A stretch of DNA of 64,000 nt, taken from Mariprofundus sp. GTDB taxonomy: Bacteria > Pseudomonadota > Zetaproteobacteria > Mariprofundales > Mariprofundaceae. The position numbers and the translations under genes were made by a program. The stretch covers positions 1 through 64,000 of the forward strand of contig JAJFLH010000018.1 of NCBI GenBank assembly GCA_021772775.1, written 5' to 3'. The notes under the pieces were generated by a model. The model did not search any database and was not told the DNA's origin. It saw nothing but the letters and a program-made list of their open reading frames with translations. Positions 27,392 to 36,080 of the stretch are shown one piece after another. The number at the start of each line of letters is the position of its first letter. Positions within the stretch are counted from its first letter, which is position 1.

Positions 27392-27826
27392 ATGCCAAGC
27401 CTAGCCTGCCATTCGCTGCCGCGCCAAACCATGCTTGATGCCCTTAAAGGCAGATGGGCAGATCGTCTGCTGCTATTGATCATCTTGCTCAGCATCGCCA
27501 GTTCGTGGTTTATCATTCAGGCCAATATCGCCGCTGGGCCTGCCATGGCTGAGATTTATCATGATGACACACTGTTGGCGACTTACCCCCTACCACAACC
27601 GGGAGAACCGAGCATTACACTGCAGCTAGAGGGGGAGCTAGGCTTATCCGATATCGTCATTGATGAGCACGGTGCCCGCATTGCTTCATCTCCTTGCACG
27701 TCGCAACGCTGTGTCCTCTCCGGCTCGCATAAGCATGCTGGCGATATCATTGCCTGTGTACCCAACAAAATTCTGATTACCCTGCGCGGCAGCAGTGAAA
27801 CCCGCTTCGATGCAATTGTTGAGTAA
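27392..27826 (+). CDS. NusG domain II-containing protein
   Basis: 144 residues with this start. One membrane helix (LLLLIILLSIASSWFII) is followed by an extracytoplasmic NusG_II-type beta domain with the conserved cysteine pattern C-T-S-Q-R-C-V-x-S-G...IIACVPNKI. The function of the family is unknown. It is usually encoded next to the Gx transporter family, as here, and often near FMN/flavin-transfer or Rnf genes, which are absent from this window. The ATG at 27392 has an AGGG eight bases upstream; an ATG at 27431 (MLDALKGRWADR) is an equally believable start closer to the membrane helix. The next gene begins 6 bp downstream. Confidence 0.8.
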   Translation: MPSLACHSLPRQTMLDALKGRWADRLLLLIILLSIASSWFIIQANIAAGPAMAEIYHDDTLLATYPLPQPGEPSITLQLEGELGLSDIVIDEHGARIASSPCTSQRCVLSGSHKHAGDIIACVPNKILITLRGSSETRFDAIVE

Positions 27827-27832
27827 GCAAAC

Positions 27833-28366
27833 ATGACACCATTTAGTCTGCCACGTCCTGCTCTGGCTGAACTGGAAAACAAAGCCCGCTGGTTAGCCCT
27901 TCTGATGCTGGCCATCGGACTGCATGTTTTTGAAGCATCGCTGCCCAGTTTCGGGCCATGGTTCAAGCCCGGATTGGCTAATCTGGTCACTTTATTAGCT
28001 CTCGCGATGATGGGCCCCCGAGCTGCTATCTCACTCTCTATTGCCAGAATAGTTGTTGGCAGCTTCTTTATCGGCACTCTATTTACGCCCACTTTTATCA
28101 TAGCCATGGCTGGTGGCTTAAGTGCTACAGTAGTGATGATCGCTGCCTGGCGCTGGTTTCCAGGCTTAAGTTTAGTTGGTATCAGCCTGCTTGGAGCCTT
28201 GGCACATATGCTCGCACAGTTTGTCAGCGTTGAAACTTTATTCATTCAACAGAGTGCACTTTATTATGCTCTGCCCCCATTGTTGATCTTATCCTGCATT
28301 AGCGGCTGGATTAATGGGGCATTGGCAGAGTATATTTCCGGCCGTCTCGCTCATGAAGAAACTTAA
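27833..28366 (+). CDS. Gx transporter family protein (heptaprenyl diphosphate synthase component I-like)
   Basis: 177 residues, about five to six membrane helices. The first segments (LALLMLAIGLHVFEASLP, then PGLANLVTLLALAMMG) and ARIVVGSFFIGTLFTPTF match the family of small membrane proteins often labelled heptaprenyl diphosphate synthase component I, or Gx transporters, resembling the substrate-binding units of ECF-type vitamin transporters. The real substrate is not known; the annotation name is historical. It lies between the NusG_II protein and the TonB-like gene, overlapping the latter by 14 bases, so the three form a translationally coupled operon. Confidence 0.82.
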   Translation: MTPFSLPRPALAELENKARWLALLMLAIGLHVFEASLPSFGPWFKPGLANLVTLLALAMMGPRAAISLSIARIVVGSFFIGTLFTPTFIIAMAGGLSATVVMIAAWRWFPGLSLVGISLLGALAHMLAQFVSVETLFIQQSALYYALPPLLILSCISGWINGALAEYISGRLAHEET

Positions 28367-29297
28367 CCTCAATATATTCAAGCCCCAGCAACAGCGTTTT
28401 ACTCTGGCGCTGGCCGCTTCACTTGCCGTCCATATTTTATTGGCGGTTTTTATTGTGCAGAAAGAACATGACAAACCCTTACCCAAAAAAGAGACACCTC
28501 AGATTATGGATGTGGTACTGCTTGATGAAAAGAAGAGCCCAAGCAAAAAATCAAACAAAGATGCACGAACTATTTCTAATATAAATGCCTCTGGAAGCAG
28601 TCGCGATGCAAAAGATCGCATGACACGCAAAGCAAAAGCTCCAATGCCCAACAAACAACAACCGAAACCGCCAACCAAGCCCAAACAAGCCGTTGCCAAG
28701 GCAAAACCCAGAGTAACACCCCAAAAAGTGAAAGAAACAGATAAGCGCACAAGTTTAATTGCGAAACAGAGTAAGCAGCCTGTGCATAAGAAACCGATCA
28801 AAACAGAGAAGCCTGTGAAAAAACAGGCCGTAGTCGAACACCCCCAGAAACGTCTGCCTCTCGCCAATTTAATGCCATCTGCCATGGCACTATCCCAGCT
28901 ATCACAAGACTTTGAACGCGAACGACGCATGAAACAAAAACTTACCCGTGAAGCCGATATTCCAATCAACACACGACAAGCCAAGTATGCACCTTATGCT
29001 CAATCCCTAGTACGCGCGCTCGAAGATCAGTGGCGACCTGGCAATGCCCGATATGAAGAGTTTTCTGATTATGAACGCAGCGCTTCAATCAAAATAACCA
29101 TTGAACATGATGGTTCGCTTGGTGGTATCGAAATTTTGCGCCCCAGCCTGCTGCCACAGGTCAATGAAAGCGCTATCAAAGCAATTCACGCAGCAGCTCC
29201 CTTTAAATTATTACCATCGTCATGGGGATTGGATCGCGCTAACTTTTATCTAACATTTGAAGTCGTGGAGAATGGTTTTGTCTTCCGTCAGATGTGA
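28353..29297 (+). CDS. TonB/TolA-like envelope-spanning protein (TonB C-terminal domain)
   Basis: 314 residues. A short cytoplasmic N-terminus is followed by one membrane helix (FTLALAASLAVHILLAVFIV, with the His typical of TonB). Then comes a long Lys/Pro/Gln-rich linker (about 45-190) able to span the periplasm. The C-terminal TonB_C-type domain (about 210-314) includes YAQSLVRALEDQWRPG, SASIKITIEHDGSLGGIEILRPS and AAPFKLLP. It may transmit proton-motive-force energy or act like TolA. No ExbB/ExbD or TolQ/TolR genes are visible. The ATG at 28353 overlaps the Gx transporter stop; an earlier in-frame ATG at 28314 would extend the overlap and is less likely. Confidence 0.85.
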   Translation: MKKLNLNIFKPQQQRFTLALAASLAVHILLAVFIVQKEHDKPLPKKETPQIMDVVLLDEKKSPSKKSNKDARTISNINASGSSRDAKDRMTRKAKAPMPNKQQPKPPTKPKQAVAKAKPRVTPQKVKETDKRTSLIAKQSKQPVHKKPIKTEKPVKKQAVVEHPQKRLPLANLMPSAMALSQLSQDFERERRMKQKLTREADIPINTRQAKYAPYAQSLVRALEDQWRPGNARYEEFSDYERSASIKITIEHDGSLGGIEILRPSLLPQVNESAIKAIHAAAPFKLLPSSWGLDRANFYLTFEVVENGFVFRQM

Positions 29298-30267
29298 AGC
29301 CCTGTTGGCCTGGTATGGCGAACATGCTCGCAGCCTACCATGGCGTGATACGACAGAGCCGTATCCTATCTGGATCTCTGAAATCATGTTGCAGCAGACA
29401 CAAGTTAAAACGGTGTTGCCACGTTATGCAGCATGGTTTGCTCGTTTCCCCAACATTGCAGCGCTGGCCGAAGCAGATTTAGATGATGTGTTAAAAGCTT
29501 GGGAGGGCTTGGGCTATTATCGTCGCGCCCGTTTCATTCATCGAGCTGCTCAAGATATTATTGAGCAGCATGGCGGTATATTTCCCGATCAGTTTGATGA
29601 AATCATGGCTCTACCCGGCATTGGCCGCTCCACCGCCGGTGCTATCTCTTCATTCTGTTTTGCAGCCAACACACCGGTGCTTGATGGCAATGTGAAACGG
29701 GTGCTTAAACGCTGGCATGCCAAACCGGAATCAAACGATAAAACACTATGGATACTTGCTCAGCAGGCCATTGACGATGCAGCGAACCCTGCAACATGGA
29801 ATCAGGCCATGATGGAGTTAGGCGCCACACGTTGCTCAGCCAAAGTTGTTGATTGCCCGAGCTGTCCTGTCGGCAGCTATTGTGAGTCCGCTTTTCAGGT
29901 CGAGCCTACAAAAGAGCTGCGCAAAACGGTTCCTGTACTCGACCTTCATTGGCAGGTCGATCTGTATCTTGATGCGCAAAAGGGTATCTGGCTCAAGCAA
30001 CGCCCCGCATCCGGTATCTGGGCCAGTCTCTGGACTCCACCAATCAGCGAATTGCCACAGCCGTCGAAACGCAGGCCTGATCACATCCATCTGCTTACAC
30101 ATCGTCGCCTGCACCTTTATGCCAACAGATTCACCGATGCACCTATGGATGAAGGCATCTGGGTATCCAGCCTCGACAAACATGCTCTACCCACCGGCAT
30201 CCATCGTTTGTTAGCGACCATTGATGGTATATCTCAGCTACTGCCATCGATACCCCCAGTTGAATAA
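29272..30267 (+). CDS. mutY: A/G-specific adenine DNA glycosylase
   Basis: 331 residues. Removes adenine mispaired with 8-oxoguanine. The catalytic Glu is in SEIMLQQTQV, the helix-hairpin-helix is LPGIGRSTAGAI, and the catalytic Asp is in VLDGNVKRVL. The iron-sulfur cluster motif C-x6-C-x2-C-x5-C (RCSAKVVDCPSCPVGSYC) is complete. The C-terminal NUDIX-like domain that reads 8-oxoG contains KGIWLKQRPASGIWASLW. The start is uncertain: ATG 29272 (MVLSSVRCEALL) overlaps the TonB-like gene by 26 bases; TTG 29257 is possible. It is in the same operon as the genes before and after it; the permease starts directly at the mutY stop. Confidence 0.95.
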   Translation: MVLSSVRCEALLAWYGEHARSLPWRDTTEPYPIWISEIMLQQTQVKTVLPRYAAWFARFPNIAALAEADLDDVLKAWEGLGYYRRARFIHRAAQDIIEQHGGIFPDQFDEIMALPGIGRSTAGAISSFCFAANTPVLDGNVKRVLKRWHAKPESNDKTLWILAQQAIDDAANPATWNQAMMELGATRCSAKVVDCPSCPVGSYCESAFQVEPTKELRKTVPVLDLHWQVDLYLDAQKGIWLKQRPASGIWASLWTPPISELPQPSKRRPDHIHLLTHRRLHLYANRFTDAPMDEGIWVSSLDKHALPTGIHRLLATIDGISQLLPSIPPVE

Positions 30268-31794
30268 ATGAACAACTTCAGTTGGTGGACACGCGGCGAC
30301 CTTGACGGCTTTTTCGGCCTCTTTGTCGATAATTTAATTCAGCTGATTCTTATTACTCTCTTATGTACCACTCTACTCGGTATGCCGAATGAGCTGGTGT
30401 TCGGCCGCATCCTGCCCGGTGTCGCCATCAGCCTGTTAATCGGCAACCTGTTTTATGCATGGCAGGCCAAGCAATTAAGCATCACAAGCGGGCATAAAGC
30501 CACCGCACTACCCTATGGTGTAAACACCGTTTCACTGTTCGCTTATGTGCTATTTGTCATGCTACCGGTGATCAAAATGACTGGCGATGTGGAACTGGCC
30601 TGGCAGATGGGATTAGCAGCCTGCTTCGGCTCAGGCCTAATTGAATTTGCCGGTGCATGGCTCGGTAGTCGCATCAAGCAGATCACTCCACGCGCCGCAC
30701 TACTCGCCACACTGGCCGGTATTGCTATCACCTTTATTTCAATGGATTTTGCCTTCCGCATGTTTGCCGATCCCCTAGTTGGTTTTGCACCACTGGCTCT
30801 AATTCTGATGCAATATTTTGGACGTGTACGTTTACCACGCGGCATTCCGGCCGGGCTTGCGGCAATCGTTGTTGGTACTCTGCTGGCATGGCTAATCGGG
30901 CGCATGGATGCTGATGCCCTGATCGCCTCCATCCAGTTCAATGTCTATCTGCCGACGCCTTATCTTGTCGAACTGGCCAACGCCTTTGCAGCACCTGAAC
31001 TGTTCGGATTCATCGCCGTTATTTTACCGATGGGACTGTTCAATCTACTCGGCTCACTGCAAAATCTGGAGAGTGCGGAAGCGGCCGGAGATATCTACCC
31101 GGTCAAACCTTCATTGGCCGCCAATGGTATCGGCAGCATGGTTGCTGCATGTTTCGGTAGCTGTTTCCCGACCACGATCTATATCGGCCATCCAGCCTGG
31201 AAAGATATGGGCGCTGGTGCCGGTTATTCGGTTGCCAATGGGGTGGTGATAAGCCTTCTTTGCTGTTTGGGGCTGGTCAACTTTGCTATGGCATTGATTC
31301 CAATTGAAGCAGGTGCAGCCATCCTGCTCTGGATCGGTATCATCATTGTCGCCCAAGCGTTTAAAGATACACCACCTCAGCATGCACCTGCCGTCGCGAT
31401 CGGGCTGATTCCCGCCATTGCCGCCTGGGGCCTGTTAATGCTGGAGAGTGGTCTGCGTGCCAATGGCAGCTCAATTGGGATGGTTGGCATTGAAGCACTC
31501 TCCAGCCAATTCCCCATTGCTGGCATGCTGGCGCTGGAGCGCGGCTTTATCTTCACCTCCATGTTATTGGCTGCCATGACGGCCTCTCTAATCGATGGCC
31601 ATTTCCGCAATGCCGCCAACTGGGCTCTTGCTGCCGCACTATTCAGTGCGATTGGGATTATTCATGGTTATCAGGTCACCGAAACATCCATTATCAATGC
31701 TTATGGGCCCGCAACAACCTGGCCATTTGTCATTGGCTACCTGGTCATGGCTGGATGTTTTTTAGCTTTTGGCAGAGTACGCAAACATGATTAA
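30268..31794 (+). CDS. NCS2-type purine/xanthine permease family transporter
   Basis: 508 residues with about 13-14 membrane helices. It resembles the AzgA-like branch of nucleobase/cation symporters: LDGFFGLFVDNLIQLILI at the N-terminus, GHKATALPYGVNTVSLFAYV (the TM3 substrate region), and LFNLLGSLQNLESAEAAGD in place of the usual DTLGT motif. FPTTIYIGHPAWKDMGAGAGYS follows. Likely imports a purine or related base with protons, but several diagnostic residues differ from known nucleobase carriers. Starts immediately after the mutY stop and overlaps the MEKHLA gene by 8 bases, indicating coupled translation. Confidence 0.82.
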   Translation: MNNFSWWTRGDLDGFFGLFVDNLIQLILITLLCTTLLGMPNELVFGRILPGVAISLLIGNLFYAWQAKQLSITSGHKATALPYGVNTVSLFAYVLFVMLPVIKMTGDVELAWQMGLAACFGSGLIEFAGAWLGSRIKQITPRAALLATLAGIAITFISMDFAFRMFADPLVGFAPLALILMQYFGRVRLPRGIPAGLAAIVVGTLLAWLIGRMDADALIASIQFNVYLPTPYLVELANAFAAPELFGFIAVILPMGLFNLLGSLQNLESAEAAGDIYPVKPSLAANGIGSMVAACFGSCFPTTIYIGHPAWKDMGAGAGYSVANGVVISLLCCLGLVNFAMALIPIEAGAAILLWIGIIIVAQAFKDTPPQHAPAVAIGLIPAIAAWGLLMLESGLRANGSSIGMVGIEALSSQFPIAGMLALERGFIFTSMLLAAMTASLIDGHFRNAANWALAAALFSAIGIIHGYQVTETSIINAYGPATTWPFVIGYLVMAGCFLAFGRVRKHD

Positions 31795-32281
31795 AACCGC
31801 CCACGAACCAAATGAGCAGAACGATTTTTTGCTCCAACATATCAACACACTGAACAACAGCCTGAAACATTGGACTGGTCACACGATCATGGCAGACATG
31901 CGGCTGGAGATTCACCCCGACCGTACAGCCCGCGAGATATACCATGCCCCCTTCGCCCTGCTCTCGCACGGCACAGATGCTGATCCGATCATCAATTATG
32001 CCAATCTCGCCGCCCAGAAGCTGTTTGAGATGAGCTGGATTGAATTTGTTCAACTGCCTTCTCGCCTATCCGCCGAGATGATGGTACAAAATGAGCGCGA
32101 TGCCCTGCTCAAACGCGTGAGTGATCATGGTTATATTGATGATTATTCAGGAGTTCGTATTTCCAAAACGGGGCAACGCTTTCTGATCAACCAAGCCACC
32201 GTCTGGAATCTGATCGGTGCCAATGGCAGTGCTAAAGGTCAGGCCGCCATGTTTGCTGATTGGCAGATGTTAGCGGACTAA
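31787..32281 (+). CDS. MEKHLA-domain (PAS-like) protein
   Basis: 164 residues consisting almost wholly of a MEKHLA domain, a PAS relative named from plant HD-ZIP III proteins: FALLSHGTDADPIINYANLAAQKLFEMSW, LPSRLSAE, YIDDYSGVRISKTGQRFLINQATVWN, GQAAMFADWQ. No effector domain is attached, so it may bind a ligand or partner on its own. The ATG at 31787 overlaps the permease stop; the in-frame ATG at 31769 is inside the permease and less likely. The tight coupling suggests it serves the permease, for example by sensing its substrate; that is inference. Confidence 0.85.
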   Translation: MIKTAHEPNEQNDFLLQHINTLNNSLKHWTGHTIMADMRLEIHPDRTAREIYHAPFALLSHGTDADPIINYANLAAQKLFEMSWIEFVQLPSRLSAEMMVQNERDALLKRVSDHGYIDDYSGVRISKTGQRFLINQATVWNLIGANGSAKGQAAMFADWQMLAD

Positions 32282-32327
32282 TCATCATTACGTTTATGCG
32301 TGAGCTTCAATAGGCTACGCTTGGCAC

Positions 32328-33104
32328 ATGAGCACTCAACGACCACAACGCGCCAAGAAATCTCTCGGACAACATTTTTTGCACGATCAACATGCCATCA
32401 GCCGCATTGTCAAAGCAATGCCAACAGCTGTAAAGGCCATTGAAATTGGTCCCGGGCCGGGAGCCATTACCGAAGCGCTATTGCAACGTGTGGATAAATT
32501 ATGTGTGATTGAAATGGATGATCAGTTTGCCGCCCGTTGGCAGGGTGTCGCTCAGGAAAATAATAAGTTATCCGTCGTTCATGGCGATGTAATGAAAGTC
32601 TTGGAAGAGACCGTCAGTCAAGTCCAACCCGAATGGATTGCTGGAAACTTACCATATAATCTCAGTGGCCCATTAACCGCTCAATTAGCAGCTCTGTCAC
32701 TATCAGGTGGCATGGTACTGATGTACCAGCGCGAAGTAGCAGAACGTATTGCAGCTGGCCCCGGCAGCAAGACATATGGCGGACTATCGGTATTAGTGCG
32801 CCACCATTATGATGTAAAACGTTTATTAACCCTGCCTCCCGGAGCTTTCTCACCACCACCGAAAGTGCATTCTGCGGTGATTTTATTAACCCCGCACGGC
32901 AATACGCCAATATGTGAATACAATCAGTTACAAAAGACAGTGCGTCAGGGTTTTGCTCACCGCCGCAAAACCATCGCCAATAACTTCAAAAAAGAGCTCA
33001 GCCGCGAACAGTTTGAAGCCATTGGTATCGATCCAAGCAAACGCCCTGAACAACTGGCGTATGAGCAGTGGGTTAGCATTGCACTGGCTTTACCTGAGTC
33101 ATAA
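32328..33104 (+). CDS. rsmA: 16S rRNA (adenine1518-N6/adenine1519-N6)-dimethyltransferase
   Basis: 258 residues. Dimethylates two adjacent adenines in the 3'-terminal helix of 16S rRNA during small-subunit maturation. The N-terminus has KKSLGQHFLHD. The SAM-binding motif is EIGPGPGAITEAL, motif II ends in VIEMDDQF, and the catalytic NLPY motif is in GNLPYNLSGPL. The C-terminal domain has LPPGAFSPPPKVHSAVI and GFAHRRKTIANNFK. Loss of the RNA target site for kasugamycin is the known phenotype of mutants. The gene is 46 bp after the MEKHLA gene and may share its transcript. Confidence 0.96.
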   Translation: MSTQRPQRAKKSLGQHFLHDQHAISRIVKAMPTAVKAIEIGPGPGAITEALLQRVDKLCVIEMDDQFAARWQGVAQENNKLSVVHGDVMKVLEETVSQVQPEWIAGNLPYNLSGPLTAQLAALSLSGGMVLMYQREVAERIAAGPGSKTYGGLSVLVRHHYDVKRLLTLPPGAFSPPPKVHSAVILLTPHGNTPICEYNQLQKTVRQGFAHRRKTIANNFKKELSREQFEAIGIDPSKRPEQLAYEQWVSIALALPES

Positions 33105-33208
33105 GTATTGCGCTTATCCACGATAAACGAAGGGCTAAGTAATAAAATAAGGTTTCGCATTCGTCTATTAAGAGAGAGCCTTATCATAGCCGCTGTTTTA
33201 TGATTAGC

Positions 33209-33238
33209 TTGCTGGTGGCTGGAACTATTGTGCATAAT
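33209..33238 (+). promoter_or_regulatory. Putative promoter for the HDOD response regulator
   Basis: TTGCTG (33209-33214) and CATAAT (33233-33238) are 18 bp apart and lie 26 bp before the chosen start codon. Only three of six -35 bases match consensus, but the -10 box is good. Judged by eye. Confidence 0.3.
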
Positions 33239-33263
33239 ACATGTGAACTCGGGAGCTATTACG

Positions 33264-34487
33264 ATGACTGAATCTGCTAATCCATCCGACGATCAAAAGA
33301 AACGCATCCTATTTGTTGATGATGAAGAGAACATACTCAACGGCCTGCAACGTATCGTGCATCCCATGCGACATGAGTGGGACTTTGAATTTGCCACCTC
33401 CGGGCAACAAGCACTGGAACTGATGGATCATAAAAAGATTGATGTTCTGGTGACCGATATGCGCATGCCTCTCATGGATGGTTCGGAGCTACTCAGCGAA
33501 GTTTCTAACGATTTCCCTCATGTCATACGTATTGTGTTGTCTGGACAGTGTGATCTGGAATCATTTATTGGTAGTGCCTGCCCTGCGCATCAGATGTTAT
33601 CCAAACCTTGTGATGCGGTGACTTTGAAAAGAACGATCGAACGTGTCATTGCACTGCGTTCACTGCTGGAGAATGAAACACTGCGCGACATTCTGTTGCA
33701 GATGAACACTCTACCCTCCCCACCTACGATATATTTGCGCATTGAAAAAGAGCTGGAAAGTCCTAACTCATCCATGCAGCGGGTCGGAGAGATCATTGGT
33801 GAAGACCTCGGCATGACAGCCAAGCTTTTACAACTGGTCAACTCCTCTTTCTTCGGCTTTAACCGCAATATTGAAACACCCGCTCAAGCAGCTTCTATGC
33901 TCGGTGTGAATATGGTGCAGTTTATTATGTTACATGTTCAAACCTTTGTATCAGGCCCCTCCATGGAGCGCACTGTCGGGAAGATTTCTGAACACTGTAT
34001 GCTCGTTGCATCGCTAGCCCGTGCCATTGCCAAACATGAGGGAGAGAACCCTGCAAGTTGTCTGGATGCATATATCGGCGGTATGATGCATGACCTTGGC
34101 CGACTCATTCTCGCGGTAAATATGCCTGAAAAATTCAAGACCATAACTGAACAGGCAAAACAATCAGGCGAGCCTATATGTCAGATTGAGCAGCAGCTTA
34201 TTGGCGCATCGCACGCTGAGATTGGAGCATATCTGCTTGGTTTGTGGGGCTTACCTGAACATGTCGTCGAAATTGCCCACCACCATCATTCACCCAGCAA
34301 TTATAAACTAGACGAGTGTTTTGCCCTTACAGCGGTGCATGTCGCCAATGTCCTTGTTCATGATCCTGAACTGGAAAGAAGAGGACAAGCCAACAGTCTG
34401 GATGAAACCTACATCAACAAACTGGTATTGAATGAGCATATCGCTGATTGGCAGGAGTGTTTAAGAGCCTTAACAGACAATAAATGA
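33264..34487 (+). CDS. Response regulator with HDOD output domain
   Basis: 407 residues. N-terminal receiver: FVDDEENIL acidic pocket, phospho-Asp in VTDMRMPLMDG near residue 65, SKPC Lys. Then an HDOD domain of about 200 residues: LPSPPTIYLRIEKELESP, IGEDLGMTAKLLQLVNSSFFGF, AYIGGMMHDLGRLILAV, GAYLLGLWGLPEHVVEIAHHHH. HDOD domains are HD-like regulatory modules; some act in chemotaxis, cell cycle or quorum signalling. Here an HD pair (MMHDLGR) is present, so residual phosphohydrolase chemistry is not excluded. The ATG at 33264 follows GGGAG; the ORF is open further upstream. No kinase gene adjoins it, making it a candidate partner for the orphan hybrid kinases. Confidence 0.9.
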   Translation: MTESANPSDDQKKRILFVDDEENILNGLQRIVHPMRHEWDFEFATSGQQALELMDHKKIDVLVTDMRMPLMDGSELLSEVSNDFPHVIRIVLSGQCDLESFIGSACPAHQMLSKPCDAVTLKRTIERVIALRSLLENETLRDILLQMNTLPSPPTIYLRIEKELESPNSSMQRVGEIIGEDLGMTAKLLQLVNSSFFGFNRNIETPAQAASMLGVNMVQFIMLHVQTFVSGPSMERTVGKISEHCMLVASLARAIAKHEGENPASCLDAYIGGMMHDLGRLILAVNMPEKFKTITEQAKQSGEPICQIEQQLIGASHAEIGAYLLGLWGLPEHVVEIAHHHHSPSNYKLDECFALTAVHVANVLVHDPELERRGQANSLDETYINKLVLNEHIADWQECLRALTDNK

Positions 34488-34533
34488 GCTGAGCAACTGC
34501 CGACTCAAACAGATAAGTTAGTTCAAAGGACAC

Positions 34534-34562
34534 GGCTCAGCTTCATCGTGTAAAGCTGAGCC
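34534..34562. terminator. Bidirectional hairpin between convergent genes
   Basis: GGCTCAGCTT (34534-34543) pairs perfectly with AAGCTGAGCC (34553-34562) around a 9-base loop. It sits in the 87-bp gap between the converging HDOD regulator and gcvPB, the right place for a shared terminator, although neither strand has a strong T-run after the stem. Confidence 0.5.
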
Positions 34563-34574
34563 ATCATCATGATT

Positions 34575-36080
34575 TTATTGTGGCCATACTAAAACTGGTT
34601 TTCTAGCCGCCTGCGTTTCATCAAGCCTACGACGGAATGGTTTAACCGGTGCTTCGTGCAAAGCATCAGTATTGCCTGCTTCACATTGCGCCGCAATTTC
34701 CAACATCGCATCACAGAAGCTATCCAGTGTTTCACGAGATTCCGTTTCAGTCGGTTCGATTAGCATGGCGCCGTGTACAATAAGCGGGAAATAAACCGTC
34801 ATTGGATGGAAACCGAGATCAATCAGCCGTTTGGCGATATCGAGTGTTTTGACACCATGTTTGTTCTGAATTTCATCGGTCAGCAGACACTCATGTTTGC
34901 ACACACCTTCAAATGGCACGTGATAGACATCTTTCAGACGATGTAAAATATAGTTGGCATTGAGCACAGCATCTTCAGCAATCTTATGCAGGCTCTGACG
35001 GCCAAATGCTGAAATATAAGCATTAGCGCGCATGTATACCCCAGACTGACCTATAGTGCTCAATATCGAGCCGATAGATGCATCTGATGTTGAATCCAAA
35101 CGGTAGTTATCACTCTCTTTGACAATACGTGGTACCGGCAGGAAAGCAGCCAGTGTGTCGTTTACAGCAACAGGCCCTGCACCGGGGCCACCGCCACCAT
35201 GCGGCGTGGCAAAGGTTTTATGCACATTGATATGCAGACAATCGATCCCCATATCACCCGGACGCGCCAGGCCAACCAGTGCATTCAGGTTCGCACCATC
35301 ACCATAAACCAGACCACCGGCATCATGTACCAACTGACAGATCTCTTTGATATCCGTTTCAAAAGCACCGGCAGTATTCGGATTGGTCATCATCAGCGCT
35401 GCGGTTCCGTCGTTCAGGTTTGCTTTCAACACATCCAGATCAATACGGCCATCTGCACCTGATTTCAGTTCTACCGTATGCATACCACACAAAGCAGCAG
35501 ATGCCGGATTGGTACCATGCGCAGAATCGGGCACCAATACGGTACGGCGTTCAGCTTCACCGCGAGCATCGAGGCAGGCACGAATCATCATCAAACCTGC
35601 CAACTCACCATGCGCACCGGCAGCAGGCTGTAGCGTCACATGTGGCAGACCGGAAATTTCACCTAACCACTCTTGTACTTCATACAACAGCTCCAGTGCC
35701 CCCTGTACAGTATCTTCAGGCTGATCTGGATGAATATGGGCTAAACCAGGCAGACGAGCAACAGTCTCATTTACACGTGGGTTATATTTCATAGTGCAAG
35801 AACCGAGCGGATAAAAACCGGTTTCAATACCATGATTCCATTGTGACAGACGCACAAAGTGACGCACTGTTTCCGGTTCAGAGAGGCCGGGAATATTGGC
35901 AGGAATTTTACGCGAAAATACCGCCAGAGCATCCGGTATATCGCCTTCGACACCCGGCAGATGAATCGACTCAGGGGCTTCATGGGCATGTTCAAACAGC
36001 AACGGCTCTTCATGCTGAATGCCATTGGTAGCTGAATATTTAAATGTTCTGTCGTTTGAATTTAAAACTGATTCACTCAC
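34575..36080 (-). CDS. gcvPB: Glycine dehydrogenase (decarboxylating) subunit 2
   Basis: 501 residues, the C-terminal half of the split P-protein. Together with GcvPA it decarboxylates glycine and passes the aminomethyl group to lipoyl-GcvH. The PLP-binding Lys is in HINVHKTFATPHGGGGPGAG. Other conserved stretches are GSCTMKYNPRVNE near the N-terminus, QPAAGAHGELAGL, PDSAHGTNPASA and MTNPNTAGAFE. The last ~25 residues are basic and variable. Its ATG overlaps the gcvPA stop by four bases, so the two subunits are translated in step. Distal gene of the gcv operon, with a convergent neighbour. Confidence 0.96.
   Translation of the reverse strand: MSESVLNSNDRTFKYSATNGIQHEEPLLFEHAHEAPESIHLPGVEGDIPDALAVFSRKIPANIPGLSEPETVRHFVRLSQWNHGIETGFYPLGSCTMKYNPRVNETVARLPGLAHIHPDQPEDTVQGALELLYEVQEWLGEISGLPHVTLQPAAGAHGELAGLMMIRACLDARGEAERRTVLVPDSAHGTNPASAALCGMHTVELKSGADGRIDLDVLKANLNDGTAALMMTNPNTAGAFETDIKEICQLVHDAGGLVYGDGANLNALVGLARPGDMGIDCLHINVHKTFATPHGGGGPGAGPVAVNDTLAAFLPVPRIVKESDNYRLDSTSDASIGSILSTIGQSGVYMRANAYISAFGRQSLHKIAEDAVLNANYILHRLKDVYHVPFEGVCKHECLLTDEIQNKHGVKTLDIAKRLIDLGFHPMTVYFPLIVHGAMLIEPTETESRETLDSFCDAMLEIAAQCEAGNTDALHEAPVKPFRRRLDETQAARKPVLVWPQ

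Noticed and set aside
27583-28245. 220-residue minus-strand frame over the NusG_II and Gx transporter genes
   Set aside because: The plus-strand genes have family motifs, coupled starts and membrane helices; the reverse frame is low-complexity and lacks a ribosome binding site.
28499-28984. 161-residue minus-strand frame in the TonB-like gene
   Set aside because: It mirrors the Lys/Pro/Gln-rich linker, which gives Cys/Phe/Leu-rich sequence on the other strand; this is a compositional artefact.
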